Below are positions 30,346 through 40,696 of a stretch of DNA of 64,000 nucleotides, piece by piece. Both the position numbers and the translations under genes were made by a program. The stretch is from the NCBI GenBank assembly GCA_021775525.1, contig JAJFHQ010000005.1, positions 29,686 through 93,685 on the forward strand, given 5' to 3'. How positions within the stretch are numbered: position 1 is the first letter of the stretch; every line of letters starts with the position of its first letter. The DNA comes from Hyphomicrobiales bacterium (GTDB lineage: Bacteria; Pseudomonadota; Alphaproteobacteria; Rhizobiales; Methyloligellaceae). The notes under the pieces are model-generated. The model made no database searches. It saw only the letters and a list, made by a program, of their open reading frames with translations, and was not told the origin of the DNA.

Positions 30346-33003
30346 TTAGAAATGCAGCGAAATATCACGGTGATAGGCCATGCAGGCGGCAACATCCACG
30401 GCCTGGTCGGCGGGCAGCCTGGCCTGCTTGCGCAAACCAATGGTGTCGCGAATGGCTTTTTCATAAGTTTGTAACCCGCCAAGCACCGAACCCGCAGCGC
30501 TTTGCCGCCAAGCCAGGTCTTCCTGGTAGGTTTTCAATGCCACATCCAGACGCTCAAGCGCCTTATCCTTGTCCGGAGCCCGGCCCCGCAACGCGCGCCT
30601 GACGCTTGAGAGCTTTGAGCGAATGTCCCGCGCACCGGCAACGTCGCCGATTTCTGGTAGCAAGGCGGCTATATGCTCGGCGGCAGCCTTGGGATTCTGA
30701 CTCTTGATGACCTCGCGCACACCATCTAGTTTCTCGCCCCATTTTGACAATTCCGAGGCTGCGGCAATCGTTTCCGTGGCGATCTGAACCGGCTCATACG
30801 CCCCGTCGACGGTGCGCCGGTAAAGCGTACGCGACTTCGTCTCTGTCTTCAGCAAAGCGCTGTAAGTTTTATGGCGCTCTTTCCACGCTTCGGGTATGGA
30901 AGCTTGCTGTGCTTTCAGTTCCTCTATGATGTGTTCAAGACGGCCTTCTATTTCGGCCTTGCGATGGTTTCCATCATCCGCGGTTAACTGGCGCAACTCG
31001 GTCTGCAGATCTTTCTGCTGCACCTTCAGGCGTAAGATTACGGCCTCGATCCGGCGCACCTGCGTGTGCAGGGGGCGGTAGGCCGGCGTGGCCGCATCGA
31101 TGGCCACGACAGCCTTGTCGATGGTGTCTCGCAGGGCAAAGGTCTTAGAGGCATCTTCAAAACTTGCCTTCAGGTTTTTCTGCAGCTTTTTCGGCAGGGT
31201 GCTCAGGTCAAGCGCGTTTGCCTGCGCGATGGCGGAGCGTATTTGCGTACCGCGCTGCACATACTGGTTAAACGCATAATCCTCGATGCAGTGCTGAAGC
31301 TTCGGATTGACCGGCGGCGGCGCCGTTTCACCGGTCAGCGACAACCGTGTGGGAAGGTAGTTCACCAGACGCGGGTTGTAGGCAACGACCACCAGCGCCA
31401 GCAATTGCATGATGATGAAGGCGATAACGCCTTTGTACATGGAGATGGTCTTGACGGCCTTCGGTGCTACGCCGCGCAGGTAAAACAGCGCAAAACCGAA
31501 CGGAGGCGTCAGGAATGAGGTCTGGATATTCAGCCCGATCATGACCCCGAGCCATACGGCGGTCACGTTGGCCGAGGGGTCCGCCAGCAGGATGGGGGCA
31601 ACGATAGGGACAACGACAACAGCGATTTCGATGAAGTCGAGGAAGAACCCAAGGATGAAGATGACGGCCATGACAATGACGAACTGGCCCCAGAAACCGC
31701 CCGGCAGGCTGGTCAGGAAGTCCTTGACCAGTTCCTCACCTCCAAAACCCCTGAAGGCCGCGGTCAGCATGGCCGCACCCAGAAGGATAATGAACACAAG
31801 TGACGTGGTTTTCGCCGTCTCGATCATCACGCCACGCAGAGTGTCGTCGATGCGGTAAGCGCGAATTCCGCTCCATATGAGCGCCAGGATAAGCCCGGTA
31901 ACAGCAATGAGGGCTATGACCAGCCAGGTCACATCAGATGAGGTGACAACATTCTTGATGTTTATGGGATGGACCTGGGTAGTGGTGATAATGACCGCAA
32001 CGGATATGAAGGCAAGGATTGCCGGCCAGAATGCGCGGGCCTGGCCGTCCTTTAGCCGGTAGCCGCCCATGATCAGGGCCCCGGCAGCACCAATCGCCCC
32101 GGCCTGGTTCACGGTCGCAATGCCCATGATGATCGATCCCAGAACGATGAAGATGAGCGCCAGGGGAGGTACGAGAGCCATAGCCACCTTGACCGCGAAG
32201 CGGGCATCATATTTGCCCTCGAAGGGTATCGCCGGCGCGACGCTGGGCCTGATGAACGCATATATCGCGATAAACACGATATAAACGCCAACCAGCACGA
32301 GGCCCGGCAGCAAGGCGCCGAGGAACATTTCACCCGCACTCGTCGAGGACACGTCGAACGCCGACGGCATCGAAAGTTCACCGGTGGATGCCTTGTAAAG
32401 CGCTTTGCGCGCCGTGCTGGCCTGGTCTGTAGCACTGGCAAGCTGATCAGCCAGAATAATCAGCACGATTGATGGGGGGATAATCTGACCCAGAGTGCCC
32501 GAAGCCGCGATGGTACCGGTCGCCAGGGGATGCGAATAATTATTGCGCAACATGGCCGGCAGGGAAATCAAGCCCATGGCAACCACGGTCGCGCCGACAA
32601 TTCCTGTGGTGGCGGCCAGCAGCGCACCGACAAAAACCACGGACATGCCAAGACCGCCGCGTACCGGGCCGAACAGCTGCGCCATGGTGACGAGAAGATC
32701 TTCGGCAATGCGTGACCGCTGGAGCATGATGCCCATAAACACGAAAAGCGGGATGGCGATCAGCGTATCTCGTTCAACTTCCCAGTAGACCCCGCGAAAG
32801 TTCGTAACCCCTGCGCTGAGCCATTCAGAGGGACCGCCCTGGATGAAATAGGCATCGGGCGAGCCGGTGAGGAGCCAGCCTGTAAGGGCCGCAAGCCCGA
32901 CGGAGATGATGGCCGAACCGGGAAGCGCGAAGGCGACCGGGTAACCGGACCCCAGTGCAGTGGCCATGAGCAGGACCAGGAGGAGAAGAAAAAACAGTTC
33001 CAT
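30346..33003 (-). CDS. TRAP transporter large permease (DctM-like) with about 330-aa helical C-terminal extension
   Basis: Multi-TM DctM region (GTLGQIIPPSIVLIILADQ, TSFLTPPFGFALFYLRGVAP) followed by charged heptad-like sequence. Confidence 0.88.
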   Translation of the reverse strand: MELFFLLLLVLLMATALGSGYPVAFALPGSAIISVGLAALTGWLLTGSPDAYFIQGGPSEWLSAGVTNFRGVYWEVERDTLIAIPLFVFMGIMLQRSRIAEDLLVTMAQLFGPVRGGLGMSVVFVGALLAATTGIVGATVVAMGLISLPAMLRNNYSHPLATGTIAASGTLGQIIPPSIVLIILADQLASATDQASTARKALYKASTGELSMPSAFDVSSTSAGEMFLGALLPGLVLVGVYIVFIAIYAFIRPSVAPAIPFEGKYDARFAVKVAMALVPPLALIFIVLGSIIMGIATVNQAGAIGAAGALIMGGYRLKDGQARAFWPAILAFISVAVIITTTQVHPINIKNVVTSSDVTWLVIALIAVTGLILALIWSGIRAYRIDDTLRGVMIETAKTTSLVFIILLGAAMLTAAFRGFGGEELVKDFLTSLPGGFWGQFVIVMAVIFILGFFLDFIEIAVVVVPIVAPILLADPSANVTAVWLGVMIGLNIQTSFLTPPFGFALFYLRGVAPKAVKTISMYKGVIAFIIMQLLALVVVAYNPRLVNYLPTRLSLTGETAPPPVNPKLQHCIEDYAFNQYVQRGTQIRSAIAQANALDLSTLPKKLQKNLKASFEDASKTFALRDTIDKAVVAIDAATPAYRPLHTQVRRIEAVILRLKVQQKDLQTELRQLTADDGNHRKAEIEGRLEHIIEELKAQQASIPEAWKERHKTYSALLKTETKSRTLYRRTVDGAYEPVQIATETIAAASELSKWGEKLDGVREVIKSQNPKAAAEHIAALLPEIGDVAGARDIRSKLSSVRRALRGRAPDKDKALERLDVALKTYQEDLAWRQSAAGSVLGGLQTYEKAIRDTIGLRKQARLPADQAVDVAACMAYHRDISLHF

Positions 33004-33012
33004 GCCTTGCCT

Positions 33013-34047
33013 CTATGCCTCCAGAATGCCTTCGGACTCCAGCTCTCGTTTGCCGGGATCACCACGATAATCAGCCAGACCTTCCAGGAAATAGCCGGCG
33101 AACTGGATCAGCATCGAAACGGCGAATATACCCAGGAACCCGGCCATCCAGTATTTCACATACATTCCAAAGCCGGTCTGGGTGGTCTCGAAAATGAGCA
33201 ACGGGCCGTTGATGACTGTCGATTTGCCATCCATCCCGTAAAAAATAATGACGGAGCAGAGCGAGACGCCGAGCAATATGCTTCCGACCGCATTCACAAG
33301 ACCCTTGGTGCGGCTGGTGAACCCGGAATAGAGCACGTCGACCCGAACATGACCCTCTTCCAGCAATGTATAGGCGCTGGCAAAAAGAAACAGCGAGGCG
33401 TACCAGAAGCGCACGAGATCAGCCATGAAGGCCTGTTCGTAGGAAAAGATGAAGCGCGTCAGCACGATGAGCAATTCAGCCGCAACGACCAGCAGCGCCA
33501 GCCAGGGAAAGCCCAGCCCACGGTGAAATGCGGCGATGGCCAGCCCGATGAAGACCATCGGAAAATGCACGTAGAGACCACGGAAGGTGGATCGCCCCAG
33601 GTCGATTGCCAGCTTGTCTCCGAATAGCTGCGGCAACAAACCCTCAACCCTCAGGAATGAGACAACCATGTCAACAACGCCGACAAGGAAAACTGCCCAG
33701 AAAGCAGCGCGTATGATGTATCCGGTTATGGCAAATATGGTCTCACACTCCAGCCGGAGCTTTCGTGATTTCGTCGCCATGACGGCGCCGGTGGCGATGG
33801 CGAAGCCCAGCACATAAATCGAGGCCTGTGCCGCTGCAAAAATTGTTCCGGCATCATCCACACCGGTAATTAGGGTCGTGGGACCGGGCCAGTCGCGCCA
33901 GTTTGTCAGGTAATTATTGATGAGGAACGCAACCATTGTGGCGATTATGCTCCACGCAAAACAGCGCGCCAGGAGAACGGTGAGCTCCTGATCACTATCG
34001 GCACCTGTTGTATGGCGTGCAGGTTTGGCCGGTTTTGTTCTGGCCAT
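33013..34047 (-). CDS. TRAP transporter small permease (DctQ-like)
   Basis: Several TMs, between dctM and dctP; start at 34047 (MARTKPAKPARH). Confidence 0.82.
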   Translation of the reverse strand: MARTKPAKPARHTTGADSDQELTVLLARCFAWSIIATMVAFLINNYLTNWRDWPGPTTLITGVDDAGTIFAAAQASIYVLGFAIATGAVMATKSRKLRLECETIFAITGYIIRAAFWAVFLVGVVDMVVSFLRVEGLLPQLFGDKLAIDLGRSTFRGLYVHFPMVFIGLAIAAFHRGLGFPWLALLVVAAELLIVLTRFIFSYEQAFMADLVRFWYASLFLFASAYTLLEEGHVRVDVLYSGFTSRTKGLVNAVGSILLGVSLCSVIIFYGMDGKSTVINGPLLIFETTQTGFGMYVKYWMAGFLGIFAVSMLIQFAGYFLEGLADYRGDPGKRELESEGILEA

Positions 34048-34061
34048 ACGCAAAGCCCCCC

Positions 34062-34090
34062 AAAAAGGGACGGGGCGAAAACCCCGTCCC
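34062..34090 (-). terminator. terminator-like hairpin between dctP and dctQ
   Basis: Minus strand GGGACGGGG-TTTTCG-CCCCGTCCC-TTTTT, perfect 9-bp stem. Confidence 0.75.
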
Positions 34091-34122
34091 AATTCACATG
34101 TCGTTGATCGAAATGATCTGAC

Positions 34123-35235
34123 TTATTTTATGCCCAGCACGCGGTTGCGCTGTATCGTGTAGGCCGTGTCAGAAAGGCCGTTCCAGGCACCAACGTCACT
34201 GCGCACCTTGGCGAAGCTGTCGTGGATCTTCGCCGCAAGCGGACTGTGCTGGCGCACTTCGTCGAACACTTCCTTGGCACCCTCGCCAAAGCTGTCGTAA
34301 ATTTCGTCGTTAAATTTGCGCAGCTTGACGCCATGCTCCTTGACCAGCTTTTCGAGAAACTGACCATTGTTGGCATTGGTCTCAGCCATCTGGCGCGAGT
34401 TTTCCTCGTTACAGGCAGCTTCGATGATGGCTTGGTCGGTTTTGGACAGCTTGTCCCACCAGGCTTTGTTCATGCCGAGGTTTAGCTGGGATGCGGGTTC
34501 GTGCATGCCCGGATAGTAGTAATATTTTGCTGCCTCGTAGAACTTCATGAAATAGTCGTTATAGGGGCCAACCCACTCCGTTGCCTGAACCGCGCCTGAC
34601 ACGAGATTTTCGTAAATCTGGCTGCCCGGCAGGGATACGGGAGATGCGCCGAGCTTGGCGAGCACGTCACCACCAAGACCAGGAATACGCATTTTCAGAC
34701 CCTTGAAGTCATCCGCAGATTCCATTTCCTTGTTGAACCAGCCGCCCATCTGAACGCCGGTGTTACCGCAAGGAAAACCCTTGACGCCAAACTCTGCGCC
34801 GAGTTCGTCCAGCAGGGCCTGGCCGCCGGCATATTTCATCCAGGCTTCCATTTCCGAGAAGACCAGACCGAACGGAACGGCCGTGAAATAGGCCCAGCCC
34901 GGATGCTTGCCTTTCCAGTAATAATCCGCCGCGATATAGCCTTGTGATTTACCCGAAGCAACTTCGTCAAAGCTGTCAAACGCACCGACTTTTTCGCCAG
35001 AAGCGTAGTAGGTCACGTTTATCCGGCCCTCAGTGAGCTCAGGAATGCGCTTGGCGAGACGCTGTGCGCTGATGCCAAGGCCCGGAAAGTCACGCGGCCA
35101 TGTGGACACGATTGCCATCTCGGTCTTGGCCTGGACGATAGCCGGTGAAGCGATTGTTGCGGCTGCAGTGGCACCCGCGAGTAGGCCGGATTTTTTTACA
35201 AAAGACCGGCGGTCAATTTTCTTGATTTTGCTCAT
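34123..35235 (-). CDS. TRAP transporter substrate-binding protein (DctP-like), Tat-type signal
   Basis: MSKIKKIDRRSFVKKSGLLAGATAAATIASPAIVQA; GLKMRIPGLGGDVLAKLGASPVSLPGSQIYENL. Confidence 0.92.
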   Translation of the reverse strand: MSKIKKIDRRSFVKKSGLLAGATAAATIASPAIVQAKTEMAIVSTWPRDFPGLGISAQRLAKRIPELTEGRINVTYYASGEKVGAFDSFDEVASGKSQGYIAADYYWKGKHPGWAYFTAVPFGLVFSEMEAWMKYAGGQALLDELGAEFGVKGFPCGNTGVQMGGWFNKEMESADDFKGLKMRIPGLGGDVLAKLGASPVSLPGSQIYENLVSGAVQATEWVGPYNDYFMKFYEAAKYYYYPGMHEPASQLNLGMNKAWWDKLSKTDQAIIEAACNEENSRQMAETNANNGQFLEKLVKEHGVKLRKFNDEIYDSFGEGAKEVFDEVRQHSPLAAKIHDSFAKVRSDVGAWNGLSDTAYTIQRNRVLGIK

Positions 35236-35424
35236 ATGTACCCTCCCAAGGTTACTCTCAAAAACTAACGCAATAATTCCAAAGCGCTTCTGATGACGCC
35301 ATTGTGTGCGCAAGCCGCCCGGAGTGAACCATACTTTCGTTCGACTGGCCATATGTCAGATAAATTCAGTGATAGTTTTACTGATGAGTTGCTTGCCGCT
35401 TCGAGCGCCAATTTCGCTATCAGG

Positions 35425-36444
35425 CTATTTCAGCTTCCTTCTGACCAGCTCCGCACCTGCGCCAAGAGCCTGCAATTTACCCACCGCCACGTCACGGGGA
35501 AGTGGAGCGAGACCACAGTTTGTACAGGGCATAGTGCGCTCCGGGTCAACGAATTCCATCGCCCTTGTGAGAGTATCGGCCACTTTTTCCGGGGATTCGA
35601 CCTCAAGCGACGCAACGTCGATTACGCCAATAAGGACGTCCTTGTCTTTCAGCAAGCCAATCAACTCTAGCGGCACCCTCGAATTGGCACATTCAAGCGA
35701 CACCTGGTCGATGTTGCTTTTGTTGATGGCCGGGAAAATTTCCTCATATTGCCGCCACTCGGACCCCAGTGTTTCTTTCCAGTCGATATTTTCCTTGATG
35801 CCGTAGCCGTAGCAGATGTGCACAGCCGTGGTGCATTTGAGTCCCTTGCGCGCGGCGTTGAGGGCATCAACGCCCCACTCTACCGTATCTGCCATGAATG
35901 CATTGAAGGCCGGTTCGTCAAACTGGATGGTATCGACACCGAGCGCCTCAAGTTCCCTGGCTTCCTGGTTGAGAAGCTCGGCAAATGCCATCGCCATGTC
36001 GGGGCGGGTGTCGTAATGGGCATTGGCAATCGTGTCGCAAATGGTCATCGGGCCGGGCAGGGTGAATTTCAGCTTGTTCGTAGCGTGCGGACGGACATAG
36101 CGTACTTCGTCTGAATGGATCGGATATTTGCGGGATACCGGGCCCGTTACCGTCGGCACATCGACCACGTATCGGTCATCGCGGATGCCCATCTTGGTTT
36201 TCTTGTCCCAGTCGATACCATCGCAATGTTCAAGAAAACCATGTACGAAATGGACCCGGAACTGTTCACCGCCGCTGGCGACATCAATGCCTGCGTCTTC
36301 CTGCTCCTTCAACCAGATGAGCGCGGCATCGCGCTTGCCCTGCTCCAGTTCATCGCCCTCGAGCCGCCAGGGGGCCCAGAGTTTTTCAGGTTCGGCAAGC
36401 CATGAGGGTTTCGGCAATGAGCCTGCTACGGTGGTTTCCAGCAT
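35425..36444 (-). CDS. cobalamin-independent methionine synthase-like protein (catalytic MetE/UROD-like domain only)
   Basis: MLETTVAGSLPKPSWLAEP..., IQFDEPAF, HICYG, NCGLAPLPRDVA zinc-ligand region; SD GGGAGGT. Confidence 0.82.
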   Translation of the reverse strand: MLETTVAGSLPKPSWLAEPEKLWAPWRLEGDELEQGKRDAALIWLKEQEDAGIDVASGGEQFRVHFVHGFLEHCDGIDWDKKTKMGIRDDRYVVDVPTVTGPVSRKYPIHSDEVRYVRPHATNKLKFTLPGPMTICDTIANAHYDTRPDMAMAFAELLNQEARELEALGVDTIQFDEPAFNAFMADTVEWGVDALNAARKGLKCTTAVHICYGYGIKENIDWKETLGSEWRQYEEIFPAINKSNIDQVSLECANSRVPLELIGLLKDKDVLIGVIDVASLEVESPEKVADTLTRAMEFVDPERTMPCTNCGLAPLPRDVAVGKLQALGAGAELVRRKLK

Positions 36445-36572
36445 GTGTAATACCTCCCTCACGCTGCGCTCGTTGCATGCCCGGCGCCATCATTTCATGA
36501 ATTAGAGTACTTGAAAGCTGACCAACCGCAAGGACGTGCAGGGCGGGAAGAGAGACAAACAGTTCAGGAATA

Positions 36573-37079
36573 TCAGCGCCAGGCGAATGCAACTTTTCGC
36601 AAGGACTGATCGCCGAATATCTCCCGGCCTTCCGATATCTGCCTGCCGCCAAGACGCTGATAGAAAACGCAGGCCCGATCGTTACAGGCAAGCGACCAGA
36701 CGCAAAGTCCAGCCAGGTTGTGCGCTGAAAGCTCAGTCCGGGCGGCATTGAAAAGCCGTCCACCAAAACCAACACCCTGCTCGGCCGGCCGGATATAAAG
36801 TTCAAAAATTTCTCCTGCATAGGGCGTGCCCCGCATCCTGCTACGCCCGAACGTCACGTAGCCAGATACATCACCGTCGAACTCGAGTAGAAGCGCGTGC
36901 ATACCTTTGCAAAGCGCGTCCTGCCACCAGCCTGGTCCGCGCCGGGCCATCATCTGCTCCAGTTGCAGATGGGGGATGAGGCCCTGGTAGGAATGCCGCC
37001 ATGCCAGTTCATGCACGCGAGCGATATCGGCTGCATCGCCTTGCGATGCGTGGCGGATGGATATGAGGCCTGTGGTCAT
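36573..37079 (-). CDS. GNAT family N-acetyltransferase
   Basis: ISIRHASQGDAADIARVHELAWRHSYQGLIP...; ELYIRPAEQGVGFGGRLFNAA. Confidence 0.87.
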   Translation of the reverse strand: MTTGLISIRHASQGDAADIARVHELAWRHSYQGLIPHLQLEQMMARRGPGWWQDALCKGMHALLLEFDGDVSGYVTFGRSRMRGTPYAGEIFELYIRPAEQGVGFGGRLFNAARTELSAHNLAGLCVWSLACNDRACVFYQRLGGRQISEGREIFGDQSLRKVAFAWR

Positions 37080-37134
37080 TAGCGCGATGATAGCGCGCTC
37101 AAGGAGCGGGGCAATGGGCCGTGGATAAATTTAC

Positions 37135-38952
37135 TCAGCTTGCCTTGGCGCGTTCGGCGCGCTTTCTCTCGTGGGGATCAAGATGGCGCTTTCGCAGGCG
37201 AATCGACTCCGGTGTGACCTCAACGAGTTCATCATCGCCAATGAAGGCCAGTGCCTTCTCCAGTGTCAGGATCATTGGCGGGGTCAACGCCACCGCGTCA
37301 TCCTTGCCTGAGGCGCGCATGTTTGTGAGCTTCTTGCCCTTCAGCACATTCACCTCCAGGTCATTGCCGCGCGTATGCCCGCCCACGATCATGCCTTCAT
37401 AGACGCGCGTCCCGGGATTGATCATCAACGGTCCCCGGTCTTCCAGGTTCCACAGGGCGAAAGCCACCGCATTGCCTTGCGCATTGGAAATGAGAACGCC
37501 GGTGCGCCGTCCCTGGATGGCTCCTCTGAAAGGGGCATAGGAATGGAATACCCGGTTCATTATCGCCGTGCCGCGCGTGTCAGTGAGAAGCTCGCTCTGG
37601 TAGCCGATCAGGCCGCGCGTCGGGGAGCGGAAAATGAGACGCTGGCGTCCGCCGCCCGAAGGTTTCATCTCCATCAATTCAGCCTTGCGCTCGGTCAATT
37701 TCTGCACAACGGCGCCAGCGAACTCCTCATCCACATCAATGATGACTTCTTCAACCGGCTCCAGCTGCTGACCCGTTTCAGGGTCGCTCTGCAACACGAC
37801 CTGGGGACGCGATACCGTGAGTTCAAATCCTTCCCGGCGCATGGTTTCAATCAGGATCGCGAGCTGCAATTCTCCACGCCCGGCAACCTCGAACGAGTCT
37901 TTGTCGCCGGTATCGGTAATGGTCAGCGCCACATTGCCCTCTGCTTCGCGCAACAACCGCTCGCGAATGACCCGGCTTTGCACCTTGGAGCCTTCCTGCC
38001 CCGCCAGCGGCCCGTCATTGATCCGGAATGTCATGGCCAGCGTGGGCGGGTCAACCGGCTCAGACGCCAGCGCCTCGCTCACCGACAAATCGCACAAGGT
38101 GTCCGATACGGTCGCCTTGGAAAGCCCGGCAATGGCGACAATATCACCCGCACTCGCCTGTTCGACGCCGGTGCGCTCCAGCCCGTTGAACGAGAGCAGC
38201 TTGGTGATGCGACCGCGCTCGACTTCCGTTCCATCCCGGCTCAAAGCCTTGATGGATTCGTTTGGTGTAACCGATCCACTGGTTATGCGACCTGTCAGAA
38301 TGCGCCCTAAAAATGGATCTGCCTCCAGCGTCGTCGCCAGCATGGAGAACGGGCCGCCCTGCGTTTGCGGCCCGGGTACATGTGAGACCACCATGTCGAA
38401 CAGCGGCTCCATGCCATCCTTCGGACCATCGGACGCGGTGGCCATCCAGCCTTCCTTGGCCGAGCCATAAAGGATTGGAAAATCCAGCTGCTCATCCGTC
38501 GCATCAAGGGACGCGAAAAGATCGAACACCTCGTTGATGACTTCTCCGTGGCGCTCATCAGACTTGTCGATCTTGTTGATGGCGACGATCGGTTTCAGGC
38601 CAATCTTGAGTGCTTTTGAGACAACGAACTTGGTTTGCGGCATTGGCCCTTCAGACGCGTCGACCAGAACAATGGCACCATCAACCATATTCAGGATGCG
38701 CTCTACCTCGCCGCCGAAATCCGCATGGCCCGGTGTATCGATAATGTTAATGCGGGTGTCTTTCCACGTCAGGGAGGTGCATTTGGCGAGGATGGTAATG
38801 CCCCGTTCGCGCTCCAGATCGCCCGAATCCATGGCCCGTTCGGCGACCTTCTGATTATCCCGGAAAGCCCCGGACTGCCTCAATAAAATGTCGATGAGAG
38901 TGGTTTTGCCGTGGTCGACATGGGCGATGATGGCGATGTTTCGCAGGGACAT
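37135..38952 (-). CDS. typA: translational GTPase TypA/BipA
   Basis: [31 protein letters not shown]..., [16 protein letters not shown]. Confidence 0.97.
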   Translation of the reverse strand: MSLRNIAIIAHVDHGKTTLIDILLRQSGAFRDNQKVAERAMDSGDLERERGITILAKCTSLTWKDTRINIIDTPGHADFGGEVERILNMVDGAIVLVDASEGPMPQTKFVVSKALKIGLKPIVAINKIDKSDERHGEVINEVFDLFASLDATDEQLDFPILYGSAKEGWMATASDGPKDGMEPLFDMVVSHVPGPQTQGGPFSMLATTLEADPFLGRILTGRITSGSVTPNESIKALSRDGTEVERGRITKLLSFNGLERTGVEQASAGDIVAIAGLSKATVSDTLCDLSVSEALASEPVDPPTLAMTFRINDGPLAGQEGSKVQSRVIRERLLREAEGNVALTITDTGDKDSFEVAGRGELQLAILIETMRREGFELTVSRPQVVLQSDPETGQQLEPVEEVIIDVDEEFAGAVVQKLTERKAELMEMKPSGGGRQRLIFRSPTRGLIGYQSELLTDTRGTAIMNRVFHSYAPFRGAIQGRRTGVLISNAQGNAVAFALWNLEDRGPLMINPGTRVYEGMIVGGHTRGNDLEVNVLKGKKLTNMRASGKDDAVALTPPMILTLEKALAFIGDDELVEVTPESIRLRKRHLDPHERKRAERAKAS

Positions 38953-39127
38953 TGGTTTTTCTCTTGGATTTGGCGGGGCGCATAAGGGTCAGCGCCGCCC
39001 GGCGCGTCCTTATAGGGGCAAGTCAGTCCCCCATGCAAATGCTCATATCCCTCAACTTGCACGCTTTATGCAGTGCAAGGCCCATGAGGCCAATGAAGGT
39101 TCCAATTTGGGACAGAAGGGACGAGCA

Positions 39128-39385
39128 ATGATGACAGAAGGTCAGACAGCTACAGCCGAGCTGAAAGCCCGCCGCGCCGTGCGTATTCATGTCGCTGGCG
39201 GAACCGTCATGGAGGGCAATCTCGTGGTGCCGAAAACACGCGGTATTGGCGAACTTCTCAATGGCAAGCATCCGTTTCTTGAATTTGAAACATCGCGGGG
39301 CGAGAAAATTTTCATCGGCAAACCGTCCATCCAGACGGTGCAGATGCTGGATTTGCCCAAGCCACATGCCGGAGGGGTTGCTTAA
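39128..39385 (+). CDS. small conserved hypothetical protein
   Basis: [74 protein letters not shown]; start trimmed from 38888. Confidence 0.6.
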   Translation: MMTEGQTATAELKARRAVRIHVAGGTVMEGNLVVPKTRGIGELLNGKHPFLEFETSRGEKIFIGKPSIQTVQMLDLPKPHAGGVA

Positions 39386-40605
39386 CTCTTCCGCTTCCGC
39401 GCTGCCAGTGAGCGCAGCCTGAGCGCGTTGAGCTTGATGAAGCCTTCCGCGTCCTGCTGGTCATAAGCGCCCTCGTCATCCTCGAAGGTGACGAGCTCTT
39501 CTGAATAGAGCGAGTTGGGGCTGGTGCGGCCCATGACGATGACATTGCCCTTATAGAGCTTCAGTTTCACTTCGCCCGTGACACTCTCCTGGCTCTTGTC
39601 CACCAGCGCCTGAAGCATTTCGCGTTCCGGCGCAAACCAGAAACCGTAATACACCAGTTCCGCGTAGCGCGGCATCAGCTGATCTTTCAGATGCGCCGCC
39701 TCCCTGTCCAGAGTCAGCGATTCAATCGCCCGGTGCGCGGCGAGCAGGATGGTGCCGCCCGGCGTCTCGTATATGCCGCGTGACTTCATGCCGACAAACC
39801 GGTTCTCCACCAGATCAACCCGGCCGATGCCATTGTCGCGTCCGAGATCATTTAGCGCGCCCAGCAGGGAAGCTGGCGATAGTGCCTTGCCATTGATGGA
39901 AACCGCATCGCCTTTTTCGAAACCGATTGAGATTTCGGTCGCCTTGTCAGGGGCTTCTTCCGGCGAGAGCGTGCGCATGAACACATAATCGGGTGCGGCG
40001 ACATTCGGGTCTTCCAGCACCTTGCCCTCGGATGATGAGTGCAGAATATTGGCGTCCACCGAGAAGGGCGCTTCGCCGCGCTTGTCTTTCGGTACCGGGA
40101 TCTGGTGTTTCTCAGCGAACTCGATTAAGTCCTCGCGCGAGACAAAGTCCCATTCGCGCCACGGCGCTATGACCTTGATGTCGGGGTCGAGCGCATAGGC
40201 TGCGAGTTCAAAGCGCACCTGGTCGTTGCCTTTGCCAGTCGCCCCGTGGGAGATGGCATCCGCGCCGGTCTCGCGTGCAATCTCGACGAGGCGCTTTGAT
40301 ATAAGCGGGCGTGCGATGGAGGTGCCCAGCAGGTAAACGCCTTCATAGAGCGCATTGGCCCGGAACATGGGGAACACGAAGTCCGCCACGAATTCCTCGC
40401 GCAGATCCTCGATATAGATTTCCTTGATGCCAAGCAGTTCAGCCTTTGCCCTCGCCGGTTCAAGCTCTTCGCCCTGGCCCAGATCCGCGGTGAAAGTGAC
40501 CACTTCGCAGTCATAGGTTTCGGTCAGCCATTTGAGAATGATCGAAGTGTCGAGCCCACCCGAATAGGCGAGCACGACCTTGTTGATTTTTTTGAGTTCT
40601 GACAT
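39382..40605 (-). CDS. argG: argininosuccinate synthase
   Basis: [41 protein letters not shown]. Confidence 0.97.
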   Translation of the reverse strand: MSELKKINKVVLAYSGGLDTSIILKWLTETYDCEVVTFTADLGQGEELEPARAKAELLGIKEIYIEDLREEFVADFVFPMFRANALYEGVYLLGTSIARPLISKRLVEIARETGADAISHGATGKGNDQVRFELAAYALDPDIKVIAPWREWDFVSREDLIEFAEKHQIPVPKDKRGEAPFSVDANILHSSSEGKVLEDPNVAAPDYVFMRTLSPEEAPDKATEISIGFEKGDAVSINGKALSPASLLGALNDLGRDNGIGRVDLVENRFVGMKSRGIYETPGGTILLAAHRAIESLTLDREAAHLKDQLMPRYAELVYYGFWFAPEREMLQALVDKSQESVTGEVKLKLYKGNVIVMGRTSPNSLYSEELVTFEDDEGAYDQQDAEGFIKLNALRLRSLAARKRKS

Positions 40606-40696
40606 CGGTCTTCCAATACCGCCACACCAATTTGCGGCGCACTATAGCGCCACGGGAGATGGTGGCAATGATATGTATTTTTTCGGAAACCTGTGT

